From: CAZQDP01 sp964592375
GTDB lineage: Bacteria > Bacillota > Clostridia > RUG12999
Direction of reading: 5' to 3'
Length of the DNA: 26,885 nucleotides
Assembly: GCA_964592375.1 (NCBI GenBank)
Contig: CAZQDP010000028.1
Location: 1-26,885 of the forward strand
Part shown: in pieces, positions 1 through 6,779 of the stretch
Layout: every line of letters begins with the position of its first letter
Numbering within the stretch: position 1 is the first letter of the stretch
The notes under the pieces: model-generated
Databases searched by the model: none
What the model saw: only the letters and a program-made list of their open reading frames with translations
What the model was told of the DNA's origin: nothing
Program-made: the position numbers and the translations under genes

Positions 1-17
1 ATTAACTATTAAAAGAT

Positions 18-79
18 AAAAAATATAGGGATAGAAGAAAACAGGCACTTTGTTTTTCCGCTTTCATCTATCCCTATAT
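18..79 (-). terminator. Rho-independent terminator of ldh
   Basis: Inverted repeat of 13 bp, perfect: positions 23-35 pair with 67-79. Read on the minus strand the hairpin is followed by a U-rich run (positions 22 down to 18). The loop is about 31 nt, longer than usual. An outer 9-bp repeat (9-17 with 82-90) extends the palindrome but includes the U-run. It lies 38 bp beyond the ldh stop codon, so it probably ends that transcript. Confidence 0.75.
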
Positions 80-116
80 CAATCTTTTAACTTTTAAAGA
101 GGAGTCGAAAGAAAGA

Positions 117-1067
117 TTAGAACACTTCCTTAATTGTTTCTTTTAGTTTTTCTGCCGAAGCTCTGAACAGCTCAATTTCCTTGTCTGTAAGCCGAACATT
201 GTGCATTCTATCAATTCCGGTTGAGTTGATAACACAAGGCAGGCTGAGTGCAACGTCACGAACGCCATATTCCCCATCTAATACGCTGGACACCGTAAGG
301 ATGGCATTTTCATCACCGCTAATGGCTCCAATTACTCTTGCGGCTGCCATACCGATACCATAATATGTAGCACCTTTGAGCTGAATAATCTCGGCGCCGG
401 CATCTTTGGCTTCCTGGAAAATTTGCATACGATTCACATCTTGACATTTCTTGGTGCAGTCTTCACAAAACTCATCAAATGGCTTGCCGGCGATATTGGC
501 ACGGCTCCAAACAGGGACCTCACTGTCCCCATGCTCTCCAATGATATACGCATGTACATTTCGCACATCCACATTGCAATGTCTGCTTAAAAGGTAACGG
601 AAACGTGCCGTGTCAAGCGTGGTTCCCGATCCAATCACTCGATGTCTTGGCAGTCCGGATTCTTTTTGGATAACATATGTTAAAATATCCACAGGATTTG
701 ATATAACCAAAATAATAGGATTGCTAGTGTGCTTCATAATATTATTTGTGATTTCTCTTGCAATAGACACGTTAATTTTAGCAAGATCCAAACGATTTTG
801 ACCTGGTTTTCGTCCCATGCCTGCTGTCACGATAATAATGTCTGCCCCATTGCATTCATCATAACCGCCTTGGCGTAGAGTAACCTGCTTAAAGTAAGCA
901 ATGCCATGATTCATGTCCAATGCTTCTCCGCGCGCCTTGTCTTCATTTACGTCAATAAATACAATTTCAGATGTTAAATTACTCATCATAATTGTATATG
1001 CGATGGTGGAACCGACATTGCCGGCACCAATCACCACAATCTTCCCTTTTACTGTAAAATTGTTCAT
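117..1067 (-). CDS. ldh: L-lactate dehydrogenase (LDH/MDH superfamily)
   Basis: NAD-dependent 2-hydroxyacid dehydrogenase, 316 aa, the normal length. It is expected to reduce pyruvate to L-lactate in the cytoplasm and regenerate NAD+. Visible: Rossmann motif GAGNVGS (residues 14-20), NPVDILTYV (124-132), catalytic pair DTAR (Arg155) and GEHGDS (His179), and the substrate-loop Arg92. ATG at 1067 is preferred over the in-frame GTG at 1076 because the Shine-Dalgarno AGGTGA overlaps that GTG and sits correctly for the ATG. It is monocistronic, with its own promoter and terminator. Odd: the residue equivalent to Gln102 of classical LDHs is Arg86 (loop GMGRKPGQNR), as in malate dehydrogenases. The overall sequence, including KGATYYGIG, is otherwise LDH-like, so lactate is the favoured substrate but malate cannot be excluded. 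Confidence 0.9.
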   Translation of the reverse strand: MNNFTVKGKIVVIGAGNVGSTIAYTIMMSNLTSEIVFIDVNEDKARGEALDMNHGIAYFKQVTLRQGGYDECNGADIIIVTAGMGRKPGQNRLDLAKINVSIAREITNNIMKHTSNPIILVISNPVDILTYVIQKESGLPRHRVIGSGTTLDTARFRYLLSRHCNVDVRNVHAYIIGEHGDSEVPVWSRANIAGKPFDEFCEDCTKKCQDVNRMQIFQEAKDAGAEIIQLKGATYYGIGMAAARVIGAISGDENAILTVSSVLDGEYGVRDVALSLPCVINSTGIDRMHNVRLTDKEIELFRASAEKLKETIKEVF

Positions 1068-1111
1068 TTCCCTCACCTTTTTTTGTTAAATTTAAAAAAT
1101 CACCCCAATAT

Positions 1112-1140
1112 ATATTATCACCAAAATATCCAGTTGTCAA
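1112..1140 (-). promoter_or_regulatory. Sigma-A promoter of ldh
   Basis: On the minus strand TTGACA (1140-1135), 17-bp spacer, TAATAT (1117-1112). The -10 box lies about 45 bp before the ldh start codon. A perfect -35 box with ideal spacing points to strong housekeeping transcription. Confidence 0.8.
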
Positions 1141-1374
1141 GGGGTTTTGGCGGGGCAGAATAAAAAATATATGAAAATATATAAGAAAACGCTCAAATCA
1201 ATAATGAAGCAGAAGAAAAAGACGAGTGAATGGCCTTAGTATGATTGAAATGATTGGTATGTTAAGCGGATTTGGCATACAACCATTTGATTTCAATAAA
1301 TTTACAAAAGCAAAGCGTAAAATGCATAGTTGCAACAAATTTTACACAAAAATGCATAAAATGAGGAAAAAAGC
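1141..1374. other. Non-coding gap between ldh and rny promoters
   Basis: No gene recognised. The only structure I see is a 10-bp direct repeat AAAATGCATA at 1319-1328 and 1349-1358, 30 bp apart (about three helical turns) and just upstream of the rny -35 box. It could be a pair of regulator half-sites, but no protein can be assigned. Confidence 0.4.
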
Positions 1375-1403
1375 TTGACAGCAACTTAAAAAAAGGATAA
1401 AAT
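1375..1403 (+). promoter_or_regulatory. Sigma-A promoter of rny
   Basis: TTGACA (1375-1380), 17-bp spacer, TAAAAT (1398-1403). It is followed by a leader of roughly 75 nt with a GGAGGG/AAGG ribosome site before the ATG at 1488. Confidence 0.8.
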
Positions 1404-1487
1404 AATATAGTATGTAATATCATTTTTGGTAACCGTAAAGTGTGAAAAATATGATAAAAATCAAAAGAGAGGAGGGATAAGGTCAAT

Positions 1488-3029
1488 ATGATTATTTTAG
1501 CAGCAATTATTGCTGCTGTAGCAGGCGCAGCAGCCGGCTTTTTTGGCGGAATTATGTATCGCAAAAAAGTGGCTGAAAAAATTACAGGCGCTGCAGAACA
1601 GCAAGCGAAGTTAATAGTTGAAGGAGCTCAAAAAGCCGGAGAAAGCAAGAAAAGAGAATTGCTTCTTGAGGCAAAGGATGAAATTCATAAAAGCCGTGTT
1701 GAGCTTGAAAAGGAAATAAAGGAAAGAAGAGGCGAAATATCCCGTCAGGAACGCCGTATTTTGCAAAAGGAAGAAAATCTGGATAAAAAGGTGGAGACCT
1801 TAGAATCAAAAGAAGAGTTGCTTGTCAAGAAGAACAAAGAATTAGAGGCAATGCAGCAAGATGTCGCTCAAATTCAGAAAAAGCAAATAGAGCAGCTTGA
1901 GAAAATCTCAGGTTTGACCGTGGAAGAAGCCAAAAATCATTTAATAAGAAGCATTGAAAATGAAGCTCGCCACGAGGCGGCTATGCTAATAAAAGAAATC
2001 GAAGAACAAACCAAGGAGGATGCGGATAAAAGGGCCAGAGAAATTATTACGACCTCAATTCAAAAATGTGCGGCAGATCACGCCGCAGAGGTGACAGTAT
2101 CCGTAGTAGCGCTACCTAATGATGAAATGAAGGGGCGCATCATCGGTCGTGAGGGAAGAAACATTCGCACCTTGGAAACATTAACAGGCATTGATCTTAT
2201 CATAGATGATACACCAGAAGCGGTTGTGCTTTCGGGGTTTGACCCGGTAAGGCGTGAGGTTGCCCGTTTGGCACTGGAACGGCTTATTCAGGATGGCAGA
2301 ATTCATCCGGCACGCATTGAAGAAACAGTTGAAAAAGCCAAAAAAGATGTTGAGAATACAATTAAGCAGGAAGGGGAGCGTGCCACATTTGAAACAGGTG
2401 TACACAGCCTTCATCCTGAACTGGTCAAGCTTTTAGGGAAGCTGAGGTTTAGAACAAGTTATGGTCAAAATGTACTTATGCATAGCATAGAGGTGTCCCA
2501 TCTTTCAGGAGTAATGGCAGGGGAACTTGGCGTTGATATTACACTCGCAAAAAGAGCCGGCCTTCTGCATGACATTGGAAAAGCAGTGGACCATGACCAA
2601 GAAGGCTCTCATGTGGATTTGGGTGCAAATATTGCTCGTAAGTTCAAGGAATCCCCCGGCGTTATCAATGCGATTATGTCCCATCACGGAGATGTTGAGC
2701 CGGATAGCGTTATTTCTTGTATCGTACAAGCGTGTGATGCAATTTCCGCGGCAAGACCGGGTGCAAGGCGTGAAAATCTTGAAACCTATGTGAAGCGTCT
2801 TGAAAAGCTGGAAAGCATCGCAAATTCCTTCCCCGGTGTGGAAAAATCATTTGCCATTCAGGCAGGTAGAGAAATTCGCATAATGGTAAAGCCGGAGGAT
2901 GTGAATGATGATTCCATCGTACTGGTTGCAAGGGATATTGTGAAGCAAATTGAGAACACCATGGAGTATCCAGGCCAAATTAAAGTACATGTTGTTCGTG
3001 AGGTTAGAGCCATCGAATACGCAAAATAA
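1488..3029 (+). CDS. rny: Ribonuclease Y
   Basis: Membrane-anchored endoribonuclease that starts mRNA decay in Firmicutes. It has 513 aa, typical for the family. Order of parts: an N-terminal transmembrane helix (residues about 2-22, rich in Ile/Ala/Gly); a long charged coiled coil (about 25-190); a KH RNA-binding domain with IIGREGRN (about residues 218-225); an HD phosphohydrolase domain with catalytic HD at 361-362 (LLHDIGKA); and the C-terminal RNase Y domain ending in VREVRAIEYAK. ATG at 1488 follows a strong AGGAGGG ribosome site. It is a single-gene unit between its own promoter and terminator. The usual neighbours recA and ymdB are absent from this side. No anomalies seen. Confidence 0.97.
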   Translation: MIILAAIIAAVAGAAAGFFGGIMYRKKVAEKITGAAEQQAKLIVEGAQKAGESKKRELLLEAKDEIHKSRVELEKEIKERRGEISRQERRILQKEENLDKKVETLESKEELLVKKNKELEAMQQDVAQIQKKQIEQLEKISGLTVEEAKNHLIRSIENEARHEAAMLIKEIEEQTKEDADKRAREIITTSIQKCAADHAAEVTVSVVALPNDEMKGRIIGREGRNIRTLETLTGIDLIIDDTPEAVVLSGFDPVRREVARLALERLIQDGRIHPARIEETVEKAKKDVENTIKQEGERATFETGVHSLHPELVKLLGKLRFRTSYGQNVLMHSIEVSHLSGVMAGELGVDITLAKRAGLLHDIGKAVDHDQEGSHVDLGANIARKFKESPGVINAIMSHHGDVEPDSVISCIVQACDAISAARPGARRENLETYVKRLEKLESIANSFPGVEKSFAIQAGREIRIMVKPEDVNDDSIVLVARDIVKQIENTMEYPGQIKVHVVREVRAIEYAK

Positions 3030-3045
3030 TGCCAGGTAAGGCCCA

Positions 3046-3097
3046 AAAAGACTGATGCAATAAGATTTTTTAAAATCCTTTTGTATCAGTCTTTTTT
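3046..3097 (+). terminator. Terminator of rny
   Basis: 15-bp stem with one G·U pair: 3046-3060 pairs with 3081-3095. The inner AAGATTTT/AAAATCCTT segment extends it. It ends in a run of six T (3092-3097) 17 bp past the rny stop. Strong intrinsic terminator. Confidence 0.9.
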
Positions 3098-3171
3098 GAA
3101 TATTTTGGTTATTTTCTGCCATATGAAGGGAATTTTCATAAAGAAGCAAAGCAGAAAGGAGGCGAGGAAAT

Positions 3172-3934
3172 TTGAATTTTAAGCAGAAAGTTGCAGTAAT
3201 CACAGGCGGAGCAAATGGCATCGGCTTATGCATTGCAAAGGAATTTGCTATGCATGGAGCAAAGGTCGCCATTATTGACATAGATGAAATAGCAGGAAAA
3301 AGGGCAATAGAAGAGATAAGCGCATACGGTGGAGCGTGTTTTTTCTACCATGGAAATCTTGCGGATTTGGCCACTTTGGAAGGCTTTGCACAAAAAGTCA
3401 TTCGAACCTATGGAAAAATACATTATCTGATTAATAATGCATGTATCAGTCGACGGGGAATTCTCAGTGGCTGTGAATTTGATGATTTCAATGAGGTACT
3501 CAAAGTAGGCCTTACCGCTCCATATATGCTCGCAAAGCTTTTTAAAGATCATTTTTTAGAGGGCGGCGCCATCATTAACATTGCATCTACAAGAGCTTGC
3601 ATGTCTCAGGCAGACACGGAAAGCTATACTGCCGCAAAAGGCGGCATTTTGGCACTGACCCATGGGCTTGCTGTAAGCCTTGCCGGAGAGGTAAGGGTCA
3701 ATAGCATTAGTCCCGGTTGGATTGATGGGCGTGCCAATCAGAGCGAAAGCGATGCGGACTGCGCTCAGCATCTGTCAAAGCGCATTGGCATGCCACAAGA
3801 CTGCTTTGGCCGTACTATTTTTATGCGATGAGCGCAGCGGCTTTATTAATGGGGAGAACATCACCATTGACGGTGGAATGACGAAAAGAATGATATATCA
3901 TGGCGATGAAGGCTGGGAATATAATGGAACGTAA
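3172..3934 (+). pseudogene. SDR-family oxidoreductase, frameshifted
   Basis: Classical short-chain dehydrogenase/reductase: NAD(P)-binding TGGANGIG (residues 11-18), LINNAC (about 87-91) and the catalytic set Ser139, Tyr152, Lys156 (SYTAAKGG), then SPGWID. TTG start at 3172 sits behind AGGAGG (3157-3162). Frame 1 ends early at 3831. The typical SDR C-terminus (AVLFLCDERSGFINGENI, then TIDGGMTKRMIY) continues in frame 2 to 3934. The switch lies between about 3797 and 3806; skipping T3802 gives PQD-ALAVLFL and a 253-residue protein, the normal size. Either this is a recent single-base indel or an assembly error. Without correction the protein loses the C-terminal segment that closes the fold. 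Substrate unknown. It may once have belonged with the downstream acyl-CoA dehydrogenase genes. Confidence 0.85.
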
Positions 3935-4014
3935 GCGAGCCGAGCATAATAGGACAAGTATTTTTATTGCCGAAAAATGAGATTATCATTCCAAGGCTGA
4001 AAACAACATGAATA

Positions 4015-4206
4015 TTTGAGTTTCCCCATTTTTCAAAAGACGTCTAAAGTAGTGATTTTGATGACATTTCGGGACGGTAGTGACAGATGTTCGGCTCTTT
4101 TGTCATAAAAATATACGTTTTTTTGTGACAAAACAGTACCGTCCCATAGAAATGTCATCAAAATCACGACCAGTTTTGCATCTAAGGAAAAATGGGGAAA
4201 CTCAAA
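4015..4206. mobile_element. MITE/REP-like palindromic element (about 192 bp)
   Basis: Non-coding imperfect palindrome. Terminal repeats are 20 bp and perfect (4015-4034 with 4187-4206). An inner 19-bp perfect pair (4052-4070 with 4149-4167), a 9-bp pair GGGACGGTA/TACCGTCCC (4071-4079 with 4137-4145) and an 8-bp pair TTTTGTCA/TGACAAAA (4098-4105 with 4126-4133) close on a short AT loop. The hexamer TGAATA flanks both sides (4009-4014 and 4210-4215) and could be a target duplication, though three extra bases separate it from the right repeat. No transposase is encoded, so movement would need an enzyme supplied elsewhere. It sits between the broken SDR gene and the promoter at 4219. Confidence 0.75.
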
Positions 4207-4218
4207 ACTTGAATACCC

Positions 4219-4247
4219 TTGACAAATAAAAGACAAAGGTGTAAAAT
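4219..4247 (+). promoter_or_regulatory. Promoter of the zinc-ribbon/ACAD/EtfBA unit
   Basis: TTGACA (4219-4224), 17-bp spacer, TAAAAT (4242-4247). It lies only 3 bp past the hexamer flanking the palindromic element, so the element abuts the -35 box. Confidence 0.75.
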
Positions 4248-4253
4248 AATAAA

Positions 4254-4448
4254 AACATGTAAGCGAAAAAACCCACAAACATCTTGTTTTTTGGTTCATC
4301 TTTTCATCTCACCCAAAGGTGAGTTAAGGAGCGTAACCGGCAGTGATTTTTATGCCACTTGTTTTTGCAAACTCATTGAGTGAATGTTTTTTGCTTCTTC
4401 GTTTTAACGACAGCTTTCAGAAAACGAGCCGTACGAAAGGGTGTAGTC
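4254..4448 (+). other. Long structured 5' leader, function unknown
   Basis: About 195 nt lie between the predicted transcription start and the zinc-ribbon ATG. Hairpins seen: CTCACC-CAAA-GGTGAG (4308-4323) and TCGTTTT (4399-4405) with AAAACGA (4421-4427). The second competes with TCGTT/AACGA nearby. A further pairing, CTTTC (4414-4418) with GAAAG (4435-4439), would hide the ribosome site AAAGGG (4436-4441). That could permit translational control. It matches no riboswitch class I can recognise by eye. Confidence 0.4.
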
Positions 4449-4652
4449 ATGAAAACATTTAAAAAGCCTAAGAAATGTCCCTTTTGCAAAAGTACGAATA
4501 TAGTCATGGATTTAGTGGAATACAAAAAAGATGTCTGGGATGAAGATACGAATGTAATCATTCGCGGTTCTTATTATTGCATCGCTTGCGGAAAATTCAT
4601 TCGCTCCTTCTCTAAAGGGAGTAATGATGTTGCCTTTTCGCTATATACATAA
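4449..4652 (+). CDS. Small zinc-ribbon protein, function unknown
   Basis: A 67-residue protein with two Cys pairs, CPFC near residue 10 and CIAC near residue 46, spaced as in a four-cysteine zinc ribbon. The segment between the pairs is charged and contains a YKKDVWDEDTN stretch; the tail is basic then polar. ATG at 4449 is chosen because AAAGGG (4436-4441) precedes it by 7 nt; an in-frame ATG at 4380 has no ribosome site. It is first in the unit, 66 bp before the acyl-CoA dehydrogenase gene, with no clear terminator between, so co-transcription is likely. I do not recognise a specific family. A regulatory or metal-handling role is possible but unsupported. Confidence 0.7.
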   Translation: MKTFKKPKKCPFCKSTNIVMDLVEYKKDVWDEDTNVIIRGSYYCIACGKFIRSFSKGSNDVAFSLYT

Positions 4653-4718
4653 CGTTTGCGATTGAAAAGAATAAAGGGCGAGCCCTATTTATTAAATGAA
4701 ATGAAGGAGTGTATTAAA

Positions 4719-5885
4719 ATGGAATACTTTTTAACGGAAGAGCAGCAAATGATCAAAGAATTGGCTGCAAAGATTGCAGATGAGAAAATAGCACCTGTGG
4801 CAATTCAATATGACGAGGAGGGAAAGTTTCCTTCCGATATCGTGAAAATACTTGCCGACTCGGATCTGTGTGGTGTTTACATACCGGAAGAATACGGCGG
4901 ATTAGGCGGCGGCATCCTTGAAATGGCTTTGGTTGTTGAAGAATTAAGCCGAGCTTGCGGAGGCATTGCACTTGCTTTTGCTGGCACCGGTCTTGGTACT
5001 TTCCCAATCATACTCTTTGGTTCTGAGGAGCAGAAGAAAAAATACCTTCCTGATATTGCATCGGGCAAAAAATTAGCTGCATTCGGTCTAACAGAAGCAA
5101 ATGCGGGCAGTGATGCCGCAGGAATACAAACAACAGCGGTGTTAGATGGAGATGAATATGTTTTAAACGGAACCAAGCAGTGGATTACAAATGGCGGCGA
5201 AGCAGATATTAATACCGTTATTGCATGTACCAATAGAAGCAGGGGAGCCAGAGGGTTTTCCGCATTTATTGTTGAAAAGGGCACGCCCGGCTTTTCCTTT
5301 GGGAAAAAGGAAAACAAAATGGGCATTCGGGCATCATGTACTCGTGAGCTTGTTTTTGAAAACTGTAGAGTTCCCAAGGAAAATCTTCTTTTAAAAGAGG
5401 GGATGGGCTTTTCCGTTAGCATGAAGACCCTTGACAGAACAAGACCCGGCGTCGCTTCCCAGGCTTTGGGAATAGCGCAAGGTGCTTTTGACGCTGCGAT
5501 TAAGTATTCCAGAGAAAGAGTTCAATTTGGCCAGGCCATTTCTTCCTTCCAGGCTATTCAGCATATCCTTGCCGATATGGCAATTCAAATTGAAGCAGCA
5601 AGATGCTTGGTGTATCAGACCTGCAGGCATATAGACAGCGGCGCTGTCAATATATCAAGAGAATCCGCTATGGCAAAGGTGATGGCCTCCGATACTGCGA
5701 TGAAGGTAACAACAGATGCAGTGCAAATACTGGGCGGCTATGGCTATATGAAGGAATACCCTGTTGAAAAAATGATGAGAGATGCAAAGATTACGCAAAT
5801 ATACGAAGGGACAAACCAAATTCAAAGAAACGTTATTGCGTTAGATCTAATCAGGGAAGCATCCTTCAAGCATAAAGGAAAGTAA
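4719..5885 (+). CDS. Acyl-CoA dehydrogenase (butyryl-CoA dehydrogenase-like)
   Basis: FAD enzyme of 388 aa that interconverts a short acyl-CoA and its 2-enoyl-CoA, paired with the electron-transfer flavoprotein encoded next. Domains in order: N-terminal helical (FLTEEQQMIKELAAKIADEK), middle beta domain with GLTEANAGSDAAG and the WITNG segment, and C-terminal helical with ERVQFGQAISSFQAIQ. The catalytic base Glu363 sits in IYEGTNQIQRN, the position used by short-chain and butyryl-CoA dehydrogenases. ATG at 4719 has AAGGAG 9 nt upstream; the longer in-frame ATG at 4656 lacks one. Neighbours etfB and etfA make an ACAD-EtfBA set, but no thiolase, crotonase or 3-hydroxybutyryl-CoA dehydrogenase gene is nearby, so the substrate may be butyryl-CoA/crotonyl-CoA or another acrylyl-type CoA (compare caffeyl-CoA reductase CarC). 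Confidence 0.93.
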   Translation: MEYFLTEEQQMIKELAAKIADEKIAPVAIQYDEEGKFPSDIVKILADSDLCGVYIPEEYGGLGGGILEMALVVEELSRACGGIALAFAGTGLGTFPIILFGSEEQKKKYLPDIASGKKLAAFGLTEANAGSDAAGIQTTAVLDGDEYVLNGTKQWITNGGEADINTVIACTNRSRGARGFSAFIVEKGTPGFSFGKKENKMGIRASCTRELVFENCRVPKENLLLKEGMGFSVSMKTLDRTRPGVASQALGIAQGAFDAAIKYSRERVQFGQAISSFQAIQHILADMAIQIEAARCLVYQTCRHIDSGAVNISRESAMAKVMASDTAMKVTTDAVQILGGYGYMKEYPVEKMMRDAKITQIYEGTNQIQRNVIALDLIREASFKHKGK

Positions 5886-5958
5886 AATGTCATCGTAGGC
5901 TATGCAGCCATCCTTTTGTGCGAAACAGATATCTACCAAAATACTGGGAGTGAAATGA

Positions 5959-6753
5959 TTGAATATTATTGTTTGTGTTAAACAGGTTCCGGCTACGATT
6001 GACGTAAAAATGAATAAGGAAACCAATACAATTATCCGTGAAGGCATTGAATCCATCATCAATCCTTTTGATACATATGCGGTCGAAGAAGCCCTCAGAA
6101 TTAAGGATAACCAAGGTGGGAAGGTCACGGTAATGAGTATGGGCATCCCTTCCGTTGCAGAGCTTTTAAAGGAGACCATCGGTCTTGGTGTAGACGAAGC
6201 AGTGCTACTCAGCGACAGAGCCTTCGCTGGGGCAGATTCACTGGCTACATCCTATGCACTTTCAATGGGAATTAAAAAAATCGGGGCGTATGATCTTATC
6301 ATCTGCGGCAAGCAAGCTACTGACGGGGATACTGCGCAGGTTGGGCCAAGTGTGGCAGAAAAGCTTGGCATCCCGCATACAACTTATGTGAGAAAAATTG
6401 AAGAAATAAAAGAAGGATATATTCGGTGTCAGAGATTGACTGAAAACGGGTATGAGGTCATCGAAATGCCGCTTCCGGCAGTGATTACTGTTGTAAAAGA
6501 AATTAATGAACCGCGCCTGCCATCCATCAAAGGCATGATGAGAGCAAAAAAAGCAGTGATTGGTGTTTGGACAGCAGACGATATTTCTGCAGATATCAAT
6601 CGATGCGGATTAAAAGGATCACCAACACAAGTGGTAAAAACCTTTGTGCCCATCCATGATGTGCAAAGTGAAATGATTGAAGGCACCCCTTGTGAACAAG
6701 CAAAAAAGCTATCGGATAAGTTGCTATCCATGCAATTTATGGTAGGCAGATAG
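5959..6753 (+). CDS. etfB: Electron transfer flavoprotein beta subunit
   Basis: 264 aa, the normal EtfB length. It starts with the characteristic MNIIVCVKQVP and carries ICGKQATDGDTAQVGP, the conserved nucleotide/flavin-contact segment, then LPAVITVVKEINEPRLPS, the EtfB recognition-loop region. It forms a heterodimer with EtfA. In electron-bifurcating ETFs the beta subunit holds the FAD that accepts hydride from NADH. TTG at 5959 is the start, preceded by GGGAG at 5946-5950; an ATG at 5955 is out of frame. It lies 73 bp after the dehydrogenase and 26 bp before etfA, in one transcription unit. Confidence 0.95.
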   Translation: MNIIVCVKQVPATIDVKMNKETNTIIREGIESIINPFDTYAVEEALRIKDNQGGKVTVMSMGIPSVAELLKETIGLGVDEAVLLSDRAFAGADSLATSYALSMGIKKIGAYDLIICGKQATDGDTAQVGPSVAEKLGIPHTTYVRKIEEIKEGYIRCQRLTENGYEVIEMPLPAVITVVKEINEPRLPSIKGMMRAKKAVIGVWTADDISADINRCGLKGSPTQVVKTFVPIHDVQSEMIEGTPCEQAKKLSDKLLSMQFMVGR

Positions 6754-6779
6754 TACATTTTATTTTCTGGAGGTAAAAC

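Noticed and set aside
4354..4363. ATGCCACTTG in the leader resembles the GCCACTG box of cobalamin riboswitches
   Set aside because: The other conserved cobalamin-riboswitch blocks are missing, and a short match in an AT-rich leader is weak evidence.
4669..4690. AGGG/CCCT hairpin between the zinc-ribbon and acyl-CoA dehydrogenase genes as a terminator
   Set aside because: A 4-bp stem is too short; co-transcription remains the simpler reading.
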